NCBI RefSeq assembly: GCF_002139915.1
Contig: NZ_CP018788.1
Span: forward strand, 620,001-684,000
Direction: 5' to 3'
DNA from: Campylobacter devanensis
Lineage (GTDB): Bacteria; Campylobacterota; Campylobacteria; Campylobacterales; Campylobacteraceae
Length of the DNA stretch: 64,000 nt
Below the pieces are notes generated by a model. That model did no database searches and was not told the origin of the DNA. It saw only the letters and a program-made list of their open reading frames with translations. How positions within the stretch are numbered: the first letter of the stretch is position 1; the number at the start of each line of letters is the position of its first letter. Below are positions 39,136 to 46,791 of the stretch, piece after piece. The translations under genes and the position numbers were made by a program.

Positions 39136-39447
39136 ATGTCAGTATTAGTAATAGGCGCAGATGAGATAGCACCGATTAGGGCAGTTTTACAAGGTTTAGG
39201 CGTTAGCAAGATAGAGCATTGGGATGCGAGAAACGAAAATAGAGTAAATCGCAAACCCATACCTCAAGAGGTAGAATGCGTTGTAATGCTAACTAGTTTT
39301 TTAAATCATAACACGATGAAAAAGATAAAAACTCAAGCCAAAAAACGCAATATCAAGCTAGTTTGCGCTAAAAGAAGCGTGAGTTGTGTATATTGCGAAT
39401 ATTGTAAAGTTTTTGGCTTAGATCGTGAATTTAAATGTGAAAGGTAA
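39136..39447 (+). CDS. DUF2325 domain protein
   Basis: A 103-residue protein with the DUF2325 pattern: a beta-alpha start MSVLVIGADEIAPIRAVL, IEHWDAR, a hydrophobic strand VVMLTSFLNH, and a C-terminal VCAKRSVSCVYCEYC cysteine group that could bind metal or be redox active. It is separated by two bases from the flavodoxin gene, a pairing also found in C. jejuni near fldA. The biochemical role is unknown. Confidence 0.8.
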   Translation: MSVLVIGADEIAPIRAVLQGLGVSKIEHWDARNENRVNRKPIPQEVECVVMLTSFLNHNTMKKIKTQAKKRNIKLVCAKRSVSCVYCEYCKVFGLDREFKCER

Positions 39448-39449
39448 AT

Positions 39450-39938
39450 ATGACAGCAGTAATTTTTGGTAGTTCAATGGGAAACGCAGAAGAAGCAGCG
39501 AATAAAATCGCAGCAAATTTAGGTATCGATACAGTTTTGAATATATCTGAGACTTCAGCAGATGAGATTAATGAATTTGATAAATTAATAATCGGCTCAT
39601 CAACTTGGGGTAGCGGTGATTTACAAGATGATATGGATGCTTTTGACTTTTCTGAGCTAAATTTAAGTGGCAAAACAGTTGCTCTATTTGGCGTTGGTGA
39701 TAGCTCTAGCTATGATGATACATATTGCGATGCTTTGGGTATTTTGTTTGAAAAATGCACAGAATTAGGCGCAAATATCGTAGGTGCCACAGAGGCTCCA
39801 AAATATGATTTTACAGAGTCAAGAGCAGCTAGAGATGGCGGATTTGTGGGCTTAGCACTTGATTTTGACAACCATGGTGATGAAGTAGATTCTAGAATTT
39901 CAAATTGGTGCGACCAAATCAGAGCAAATTTCAGCTAA
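39450..39938 (+). CDS. fldA: Flavodoxin
   Basis: Low-potential FMN electron carrier; in Campylobacter and Helicobacter it accepts electrons from pyruvate and 2-oxoglutarate oxidoreductases. The 162-residue protein shows the FMN phosphate loop FGSSMGNAEEAA at the N-terminus, SSTWGSGDLQDDM, and GVGDSSSYDDTYCDALG. Start ATG 39450 is two bases after the DUF2325 stop. luxS follows. Confidence 0.95.
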   Translation: MTAVIFGSSMGNAEEAANKIAANLGIDTVLNISETSADEINEFDKLIIGSSTWGSGDLQDDMDAFDFSELNLSGKTVALFGVGDSSSYDDTYCDALGILFEKCTELGANIVGATEAPKYDFTESRAARDGGFVGLALDFDNHGDEVDSRISNWCDQIRANFS

Positions 39939-39977
39939 TTTTTGATACAATTACGCAAAAATTATAAAGGAAAGAAT

Positions 39978-40481
39978 ATGCCATTACTTGATAGTTTTTG
40001 CGTAGATCATACTATTATGAACGCCCCAGGCGTTAGACTTGCTAAGGTGATGAAAACCCCAAAAGGCGATGATATTAGTGTTTTTGATTTAAGATTTTGT
40101 AAGCCAAATGTAGATATCTTGCCAGAGCGTGGAATTCACACACTAGAGCATCTTTTTGCGGGTTTTATGAGAGATCATCTAAATTCAAATAGTGTTGAAA
40201 TCATAGATATATCGCCGATGGGTTGTAGGACGGGATTTTATATGAGTCTCATCGGAACGCCTAAAATAGATGATGTTATCGAGGCTTGGCGACTATCTAT
40301 GCATGATATCCTATCTGTAAAAAGTCAAAGCGATATCCCAGAATTAAACAAATTTCAATGTGGAACATACAAAATGCACTCTCTAGATGAAGCCAAAGAG
40401 ATAGCGCAAAATATCTTAAATTCAGGCATTAGCCGCATCGATAATGAAGCTATAAAATTAGATCTTAATAAAATTAAGTAA
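39978..40481 (+). CDS. luxS: S-ribosylhomocysteine lyase LuxS
   Basis: Cleaves S-ribosylhomocysteine in the activated methyl cycle, giving homocysteine and DPD, the precursor of AI-2. The 167-residue protein has the metal-binding HTLEH motif, the MGCRTGFYM segment with the catalytic Cys, and a third metal ligand Cys in [10 protein letters not shown]. The frame opens at 39942, but ATG 39978 (MPLLDSF), behind AAAGGAAAG, matches the family. Some Campylobacter lineages (C. lari group) lack luxS, so its presence is informative. Confidence 0.95.
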   Translation: MPLLDSFCVDHTIMNAPGVRLAKVMKTPKGDDISVFDLRFCKPNVDILPERGIHTLEHLFAGFMRDHLNSNSVEIIDISPMGCRTGFYMSLIGTPKIDDVIEAWRLSMHDILSVKSQSDIPELNKFQCGTYKMHSLDEAKEIAQNILNSGISRIDNEAIKLDLNKIK

Positions 40482-40569
40482 TCTCTAATTTCACATTCAT
40501 CTCCTTTTAGATATGGCATTTAAACGCAGATGAAGCTTAAATACAAAATCAAACTTAAAAGGAGTAAAA

Positions 40570-41378
40570 ATGAAATTAAAAGATTTGTTGCCATTTTTGG
40601 CTGAAAATCAAAACGAGTTTAAAGTCCATTGTGCTATTGGCGGGCAAGGTAGAGATGCGCAATTGCCATTAAATGAATTTTTAGTGGGAAATTTAGTGAT
40701 TACCAAAACCACCAAACTCAAAAGAACTTTGGTCGCAAATATATACTTTCATTATGCTATTTAAATAAAGATGAGTGGCTATTTGTAGGTATATATGAAA
40801 GTTTAGGTGTAGTTGGCACAGTAAAAGAAGCAGATAGAGAGCTTTATAAATATAACACAAGGCTAACCGATATCGGCGCTGAATTTATAGGCAAACTTGT
40901 AGTTGGCTTCAAAAAAGATTTCCGCCAAAGCTATCCAAATCTCGAAACTTGCCTAGATAATTTAGAGGTTTTAGAGCTCAAAAGAGAGGTGATAAAAGCA
41001 GAATTCTCAGGCTATGATAATGTAAATGTAAGTTGGAGAGAGCTTGAAAGCCTTATAGAAACACCTGCATGGAAAACAGCCTTAGAAAATCAAAAAGCTG
41101 TGTACCTAATAGTAGATACAAAAACTGGAAAAAAATATGTTGGCTCAGCGTATGGTGATAATATGTTGCTTGGGCGTTGGCGTAACTATATAGCAAATAG
41201 GCATGGCGGAAATAAGCTTTTAAAGCCATTAGATTTTGAGTATATAAAAGAAAACTTTAAATATTCAATTTTAGAGATTTTTAAATCTAGCATAGATGAT
41301 GAAATAATAATAAATAGAGAAAGCTTTTGGAAAGAAGTTTTATTAACTCGCACAGACTTCGGCTATAACGGCAATTAA
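40570..41378 (+). pseudogene. GIY-YIG nuclease-family gene broken by a frameshift
   Basis: The 5' part (40570 to about 40690, frame 1) and the 3' part (about 40690 to 41378, frame 0) together make one protein: KLKDLLPFLAEN..., then DYQNHQTQKNFGRKYILSLC, and a C-terminal GIY-YIG domain (VYLIVDTKTGKKYVGSAY, then GRWRNYIANRHGGNK). The frames meet at GTGGGAAATTT (40684-40694); restoring one G in the GGG run joins them. No stop interrupts the 3' frame. In this reading the 5' part ends early at TAA 40762. It may be a pseudogene, a slip-variable gene or a sequencing slip. The family is common near restriction or defence genes. Confidence 0.75.
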
Positions 41379-41892
41379 CTGCTCTTAAGCTAGAATTTAA
41401 AATTATTTTAATTCTAGCCCCCCCCCATTTTCATACCAAAAACCTAAAATCAATCCAAAAATCCAAATTTCTTTGATATTTCAAATTTATAAAACCACAA
41501 AAATTTTAATAAAATTTATAACTCACAAATGAAATTCAAATTTATATTAACCCCAAAATCATTTTTATTAAAGCTCGAAGAGTTTTGATAAAAATGGTAT
41601 AAATCTGCGCCCAGCACAGCAACTTTAAAAGGCTTTTCTAGGGGGTTGGGGGTTGTTAAGGAAGGAAGCCAAGGTTGTTGCTATCTTTCGTAGCGTCGCA
41701 AACGATGATTTACACCGTTTTTGCTATCACGCTACTCATCTGCCAAAAAGCGCACCTTTCCTACTTAAAAAAAAGAAATATTTTTAATATTTTAAATTCG
41801 CTAAACAGAAAAATAAATTTCTTTAAAATTTCAAATTTCTTAAAAAATAAATTTATTTGATACTTCATACCTATAAATCAAAAAAAATCTTA
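41379..41892. other. Gene-free stretch with C9 tract and G-rich run
   Basis: There is no convincing gene. It holds a nine-base C tract (41418-41426) and a G-rich run GGGGGTTGGGGG (41641-41652), then a comparatively GC-balanced segment (about 41590-41760) that stands out against the AT-rich flanks. A 61-codon frame at 41675-41860 has a hydrophobic start but no ribosome site or family; I do not call it. Confidence 0.5.
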
Positions 41893-41929
41893 TCAAAAAA
41901 TAAATTTACTGAATATCAGTAAATTTATT
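41893..41929 (-). terminator. Terminator of the toxin/immunity operon
   Basis: A perfect 14-bp stem (41899-41912 with 41916-41929) closed by a three-base loop. On the minus strand it is followed by TTTTTT, the classic intrinsic terminator layout. It lies 75 bases past the immunity gene stop. Confidence 0.75.
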
Positions 41930-42004
41930 AAAATACATATCTTAGAAGTCGCTACAGACAAAAAATCTAAAAATAAAGTTTTAATTTTATAGTAAGATTA
42001 GAAT

Positions 42005-42394
42005 TTATTTGTGCAAAAGCTCCAAAAATTCATTAAAAGAATTTGCTATAAACTCTACACTAGCTGTTTCATGCAACCACAATACTATCTTATTATCTTG
42101 CAGGCAGATAAAATTACCAAACTCATCAATTGCGATAGGGAAACAATTTTTGTTTTCTTCTCCAATAATATTAGCAAAAGTGAAAATATTTTCTTTGTCT
42201 TCTTTATTGTAAGAAAGAAGTTTTTTTATTGTTCTATTCTTTGTTTTTTGTGTATCAAAAATATTATAACTAGGACGACCATTATTATAGCTTAAGATGC
42301 ACTGCTTCAAATCTTCTGGCAATTTGATATTATATTGTTTTTCAACTTCCAAAATTCTATCAATAGTCGTATTTTTTACATATTTCCATTCCAT
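42005..42394 (-). CDS. SMI1/KNR4 (SUKH) family immunity protein
   Basis: A 129-residue acidic cytosolic protein. The opening EWKYVKNTTIDRILEVEKQYNIKLPEDLKQCILSYNNG pattern, with hydrophobic helix, LPEDLK and a turn, plus FPIAIDEFGNFICL and a final hydrophobic helix, match the SUKH fold used as immunity to nuclease toxins. It follows the nuclease gene by 11 bases with a good AAGGAGA ribosome site and is the last gene of the operon, as antidotes usually are. Predicted role: binds and blocks the WHH nuclease in the producing cell. Confidence 0.8.
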   Translation of the reverse strand: MEWKYVKNTTIDRILEVEKQYNIKLPEDLKQCILSYNNGRPSYNIFDTQKTKNRTIKKLLSYNKEDKENIFTFANIIGEENKNCFPIAIDEFGNFICLQDNKIVLWLHETASVEFIANSFNEFLELLHK

Positions 42395-42405
42395 TTTATC
42401 TCCTT

Positions 42406-42990
42406 TTATCTATTTTCAGAACCACCACCCCAAATAACTTTACCGCCGGTGTGTCCTGTTTTGGCATGTATTTCAGAATCCACTAACTGCATTTTACCTT
42501 TTTCTTCATTATGATGCCAAGTGTAGCCATCAGGTGTATCCCCATTTTTGACCTGCTCAAGCTGTTCATCAGTAAACTTACTGGCTAATTCTGGAACATT
42601 TTCTATAGCTTCTTGCAACTGCTTATTACACTCTTTAAATTGCTCGCTATCGCTAGCTTGTTCTAACTCATCAGGCAATTGAGCATCAAATACAGATTTA
42701 AATTCAGGGAAAACACCTTTTATTTCATTGCCATTTTCATCAGTAACTGTTTTTTCCTTAAAGGGTACACCAGTTTGAGGATGTTCTTGCCCAGCCAAAT
42801 CTTCATTGCGACATTTTATACAGTTTTTTTCATTCGACTCCAACATTTTATCCGGATTAAAACTCTTTTTGTTACCTGTTTCATTAAAGTTTTTTGTTAA
42901 TTCCTTATTTGAGTCTAATATTTTATCAGGATTAAAAGAGCTAGGGGTCTCAATGGTTTTAAGAGCAGCTTTGGCTATTTCCACCATCAT
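42406..42990 (-). CDS. HNH/Endo VII superfamily (WHH-type) nuclease toxin
   Basis: A 194-residue protein ending in a polymorphic-toxin DNase domain. NEDLAGQEHPQTGVPFKEKTV (residues 62-82) and GVFPEF introduce the domain; the catalytic block is GYTWHHNEEKGKMQLV (155-170) with W158-H159-H160, then H175 and HTGG at 180-183. The N-terminus has no signal peptide but repeats SFNPDKxLxSN at residues 18-28 and 43-53. Its start overlaps the ATPase stop (ATGA), with GGAGGT inside the ATPase gene. Expected to cut DNA; kept in check by the downstream SUKH protein. Confidence 0.82.
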   Translation of the reverse strand: MMVEIAKAALKTIETPSSFNPDKILDSNKELTKNFNETGNKKSFNPDKMLESNEKNCIKCRNEDLAGQEHPQTGVPFKEKTVTDENGNEIKGVFPEFKSVFDAQLPDELEQASDSEQFKECNKQLQEAIENVPELASKFTDEQLEQVKNGDTPDGYTWHHNEEKGKMQLVDSEIHAKTGHTGGKVIWGGGSENR

Positions 42991-45900
42991 ATTCTACCTC
43001 CATCAAAACTCCATTTTTCAAGCTGAGATACTTCGCCTACATCATTACATATATAGTCAGTAATGATGCACTGTCTAATCTTTCTTCGTAGCTCATCAAT
43101 CTCTATTGCTAAAGCATTATCTGTAGCTATAGACCATTGTTTTGTATCGGACACAAAAGCTTTATAAGATTCCATAAAAGCCCTTTTTGCTACTGGAAAT
43201 AATTCTGACATAATTGGAGCAAGCCGTAAAACACTAACTTCTTTTGGTGGATTTTGTAGATATTTTAGAATTTCTACTCTAATGCTAGATTTTAGTTCTA
43301 ATTTATCAAGGTCTTTTACTAATTCTTCTTTGCCAACTTTTATGCCTTTACACAAAAGATCTGCTATTTTAATTTTAATTCCACCAGTATCTGACTCATC
43401 TTTTGCTTTAGTTGTTCTATCGCACTTATAAGTACCGCTTTTACTCTCAGCTACACCAATTTTACACAGCACAGGTTCAATCCATTCATTTTGATACACA
43501 GCAGCCACGCCACAAGGTAGTTTGGCTAGTTCGGTGATTTGGTCATCATTGAGATTTGCTGCCTTGCCTACTAGCTCTCTATCATCTTGGTCTGGCAAGC
43601 GCATGATGATTTTTGTATTTGTATTGCGGATTACTGCCATATCTAAAAGTGCTGGTGCTTGATCTGCTATGATAAAGCCTTCGCCGTATGTTCTCATCTC
43701 AGCTATTGCATTTGTTAGCATTTCTACTGATTTACCTATTAGATTTGCACTTTCACTACTTTGCTCTGTGCTAGTGCGTTTTAGTAGGTTATGCGCTTCT
43801 TCTAGCACTGTGATATGTTTTAGCTCCGAGTTCATGCCATTAGCATTAGACATGCGGTATTCTTGTAGTTTTAGCACAAGAACACCCATAATAAGAGATT
43901 TAGTTTCAGCAGAGCCTACTCTACTGAGATCTACTATCACATTTTTATCAAAAAGTTCTTCGCTAGATATTTCATCACGGTTAAAAATTAACCCATTAAG
44001 CCCATTTGTTAGTGATTTTAATCTAGTAAGCAATGAGCCTTTATATGCACCTTTATTTTCAGCATCATACTCTGATGAGTCTATAATACTTTTAATATTT
44101 CTTGCTACATCTGAGAATTCTGGATATAGATTTTCACCATAAGCATTTGTGCTGTTTGTGAGATCCCAACCAGCGTCTTCATATGATTTTTCAACTGCGT
44201 CTTTTAGCACAGCTGGCATAGCTGCATACATAGGCCAACAAACATTAAATATTTCTATTAGTCTATCAATGTGTTCTAAAACATGTATTTCTTTTGGGAA
44301 AGAAAATGGATTTATTTTTAAAAGCTCAGTTAGACTAGGATTTGTGCCATATACTTTTGCTTTGCTGCCAAATACATTTTTATATTCACCCTTAGCTGGC
44401 TCTACTACTAGAAATTTTACTTCACTAGGTAGTTTATTAAGAATTCCATATACGGTATTTGACTTACCACTACCAGTGGAACCTGTGATAAATGTATGCG
44501 AACAAAGACTTTTTGCATTTAACTCGACTGGTATTTTTTCATCTTTTAACATATGAAATATATTACCAAGATTTATTTTTGATTCATTATTTTTAGGAAT
44601 GTATGATGAAACCACACGACCAAACTCAGCACACTCTATAACTGGAACTCCGGCTATAGAATGATTTGGTAGTCCGGCATGAATAGCAAGTTCAGCACTA
44701 TTTATTAAAGCGCCTGGGGTTACCTCAACATTATTAACATTTAAACGAGGATGCTGCATATGCTTTAGAGCCTCCATTATACCATAATTTTGATCTTGCT
44801 CCCAAAGAATCATAGCACTATTTTCTAATGATGAATTTTCTCCACGGATGACCGACCTATATATGCTAGCACATATCTGTGCTGTCGCTTTATCGCTTAC
44901 ACAATACATAGCACAGTTCCAAGCACCAAGATCAGCACATTTATTGTATCTTTCTAGTGTTTTATCAATGCGTTCTAGCATTTTCTTTATGGTATGATTT
45001 TCAAATTTAACTTGAATGCTCTGGCTAGTTCCAATATTTTGAGTAACTCCTTGCATCTGCGTCATGCCAGTAGCTGTTGATATATTTTGAGTATTAGTCA
45101 TCCCAACTGTCTTAGATGAATTTTGCGAACTAGTGTTAGTTTGATTCGTACCATATTGATTGCTATAACTTTCAGAGCTAGTAGTACTATGACTTTCACT
45201 ATGACTTTTTCCGCGATTCATCCCCGCAACACCAATGCCTACATTAACACTTGAGCTATTTGTATCACTATAGCCATCAGTTGTGCTGTGTGATTTTCCA
45301 TCAGTATGTGAGTAAGACACTCCAAATGCTCTACTATAGCTCTTTCCGTTTGTGTGGCTTATGCTCTCTGAAATACCTTCACTTAAAGTCTCAGTCGTAG
45401 ATTTCGATATAGAGGCATTTATGGATTCACTTTGATTCTCTCCAAAGCTGAATTCAGATTCGCTAAAAGGCACAAGACTAGAATAAACATTTTCGAGTGC
45501 TCGTCTACTCAAATTTAAATCACGCATACTAATAGGATCTGCGATTAAAAGCATTGAATATTCTTTTCCCTTTAATGCTTCTATTACCTTTTCTATGCCT
45601 TGCATAAATTGTCTATCTTTACTATCATTTTCTGAGCGCAAGCCGGCAATGTCTGTTACACTAACGACTCTTAAATTTGTATCAAAATTATGTACAACAT
45701 TATTTAGCTCATCAGTCGATAAAAGTTTAAGAGTAGAGCCAGGAAAATTTCCCTCTAGGCTATTTTGTAATATTTCTTGTGCCAGTCCTTTATCGATATC
45801 TTCAAAATTTCTTCTAACACCTATTCTAATAGAAACTTTGTCTTTTTTGCCATCAATATGAAACAAAATAGAAGTTCCGACATTACCCACAGCATTAAAA

Positions 45901-46136
45901 ACACTAACAAGCTTATCTCTCATGTTTTCATTTTTATTTAATACAATTTGTGTAATATCAAAAAAGCGAACATTTTCATTTAGATGATTTACAAATTGAT
46001 CGCTAGTAGACTCAACAGGATAATTTATTTCTATAAGTTTTTGTTCTCTTATATTTGATAAATATCCTTTTTTAAGAATATTTTCGGCATTTAAAACAGA
46101 TTGTGTTATTGCGGTTTGATTAATTACATCATTCAT
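42987..46136 (-). CDS. HerA/VirB4-like pumping ATPase with Ser-rich insert
   Basis: A 1,049-residue ATPase. N-terminal domain (1-228) of mixed fold without signal peptide; a low-complexity Ser/Thr/Gly/Asn-rich segment (229-375, with SHTNGKS, SHTDGKS and SHSESHS repeats); a helical region; then the motor: Walker A TGSTGSGKSN (551-560), VVEPAKGEYKNVFG as in DUF87/VirB4 relatives, Walker B HITVLEEAHNLL, and MRLPDQDDRELVG. Such motors pump DNA or protein (HerA, FtsK, VirB4, T7SS EssC). It is the fourth gene of the operon, 21 bases after the tail-anchored gene and coupled to the toxin gene. Substrate unknown. Confidence 0.8.
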   Translation of the reverse strand: MNDVINQTAITQSVLNAENILKKGYLSNIREQKLIEINYPVESTSDQFVNHLNENVRFFDITQIVLNKNENMRDKLVSVFNAVGNVGTSILFHIDGKKDKVSIRIGVRRNFEDIDKGLAQEILQNSLEGNFPGSTLKLLSTDELNNVVHNFDTNLRVVSVTDIAGLRSENDSKDRQFMQGIEKVIEALKGKEYSMLLIADPISMRDLNLSRRALENVYSSLVPFSESEFSFGENQSESINASISKSTTETLSEGISESISHTNGKSYSRAFGVSYSHTDGKSHSTTDGYSDTNSSSVNVGIGVAGMNRGKSHSESHSTTSSESYSNQYGTNQTNTSSQNSSKTVGMTNTQNISTATGMTQMQGVTQNIGTSQSIQVKFENHTIKKMLERIDKTLERYNKCADLGAWNCAMYCVSDKATAQICASIYRSVIRGENSSLENSAMILWEQDQNYGIMEALKHMQHPRLNVNNVEVTPGALINSAELAIHAGLPNHSIAGVPVIECAEFGRVVSSYIPKNNESKINLGNIFHMLKDEKIPVELNAKSLCSHTFITGSTGSGKSNTVYGILNKLPSEVKFLVVEPAKGEYKNVFGSKAKVYGTNPSLTELLKINPFSFPKEIHVLEHIDRLIEIFNVCWPMYAAMPAVLKDAVEKSYEDAGWDLTNSTNAYGENLYPEFSDVARNIKSIIDSSEYDAENKGAYKGSLLTRLKSLTNGLNGLIFNRDEISSEELFDKNVIVDLSRVGSAETKSLIMGVLVLKLQEYRMSNANGMNSELKHITVLEEAHNLLKRTSTEQSSESANLIGKSVEMLTNAIAEMRTYGEGFIIADQAPALLDMAVIRNTNTKIIMRLPDQDDRELVGKAANLNDDQITELAKLPCGVAAVYQNEWIEPVLCKIGVAESKSGTYKCDRTTKAKDESDTGGIKIKIADLLCKGIKVGKEELVKDLDKLELKSSIRVEILKYLQNPPKEVSVLRLAPIMSELFPVAKRAFMESYKAFVSDTKQWSIATDNALAIEIDELRRKIRQCIITDYICNDVGEVSQLEKWSFDGGRI

Positions 46137-46157
46137 TTTTTACCTCTTATACTAAAT

Positions 46158-46781
46158 TTATGCCAAAACAAATATAGCAGCTACCAAGGCAGCGGCTGCA
46201 GCCACAGCCAACAAAACACTGCCGGTAGAAACATCTTTTTTGTTTGCGCTAGCTGATTTGATTTGTCCTTGATGTGATCCTTGGCGTTGCACATTACCAC
46301 TAGCCGGCCTTCTAGATATGATTCTAGCACCATCTTGATCATATTTAGCTGCATTTGATGAATTGTTTTTTGGTATCTCTCGCTCCACTCTAAATTTATT
46401 TGAGTTATTACTATTTTTTATAGAAGATTCGCCAAAATTGTTACTAGAACCTACAGTTTGAACTGTTATCTTTTTTTGTTTTTCAGGCCACACAGCTTGA
46501 GTGATTTCTAGTACTTTTTCTAGTCTTTGACGAGAAAAATTTGTCGAAAGCTGACCTATTAACTCTGCAAAATTATCCTTTGTAGCCTCTAGGTCTACTG
46601 AACGTCCATCGTGTTCTTGATACAAGTCTTCTAGTTCTATGCCTTTGGCTTTGCAATATCCTACAATCTCTGTAAAATTGCCAAAAACATTTTGATCAAA
46701 TTGTAAACCAACACCAAGCGCCAAGCGAATAGCATTAAAATTTCTAGACTCTATTTTTGATTGTAAATCCTTTGAAATCAT
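46158..46781 (-). CDS. Tail-anchored membrane protein of the toxin operon
   Basis: A 207-residue protein: a helical N-terminal domain (about 1-100), a long Ser/Asn/Gln-rich, basic linker (about 105-185), and a single C-terminal membrane segment (187-206, Ala/Val-rich) ending at the last residue. It has no signal peptide, so the N-domain should face the cytoplasm. I do not recognise a family. Ten bases after the large GTPase gene and 21 before the ATPase, it could be the membrane dock for the GTPases or the pump. Confidence 0.75.
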   Translation of the reverse strand: MISKDLQSKIESRNFNAIRLALGVGLQFDQNVFGNFTEIVGYCKAKGIELEDLYQEHDGRSVDLEATKDNFAELIGQLSTNFSRQRLEKVLEITQAVWPEKQKKITVQTVGSSNNFGESSIKNSNNSNKFRVEREIPKNNSSNAAKYDQDGARIISRRPASGNVQRQGSHQGQIKSASANKKDVSTGSVLLAVAAAAALVAAIFVLA

Positions 46782-46791
46782 CTTTTATCCT

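Noticed and set aside
41675-41860. 61-codon plus-strand frame with hydrophobic N-terminus
   Set aside because: No ribosome site, no recognised family, and the end is a low-complexity Asn/Lys/Phe run typical of chance frames in AT-rich DNA.
42011-42295. Plus-strand open frames over the immunity and toxin genes (also 42679-42900 and 42806-43063)
   Set aside because: They are antisense shadows with no ribosome sites and low-complexity Phe/Ile-rich products; the minus-strand genes have family matches and coupled starts.
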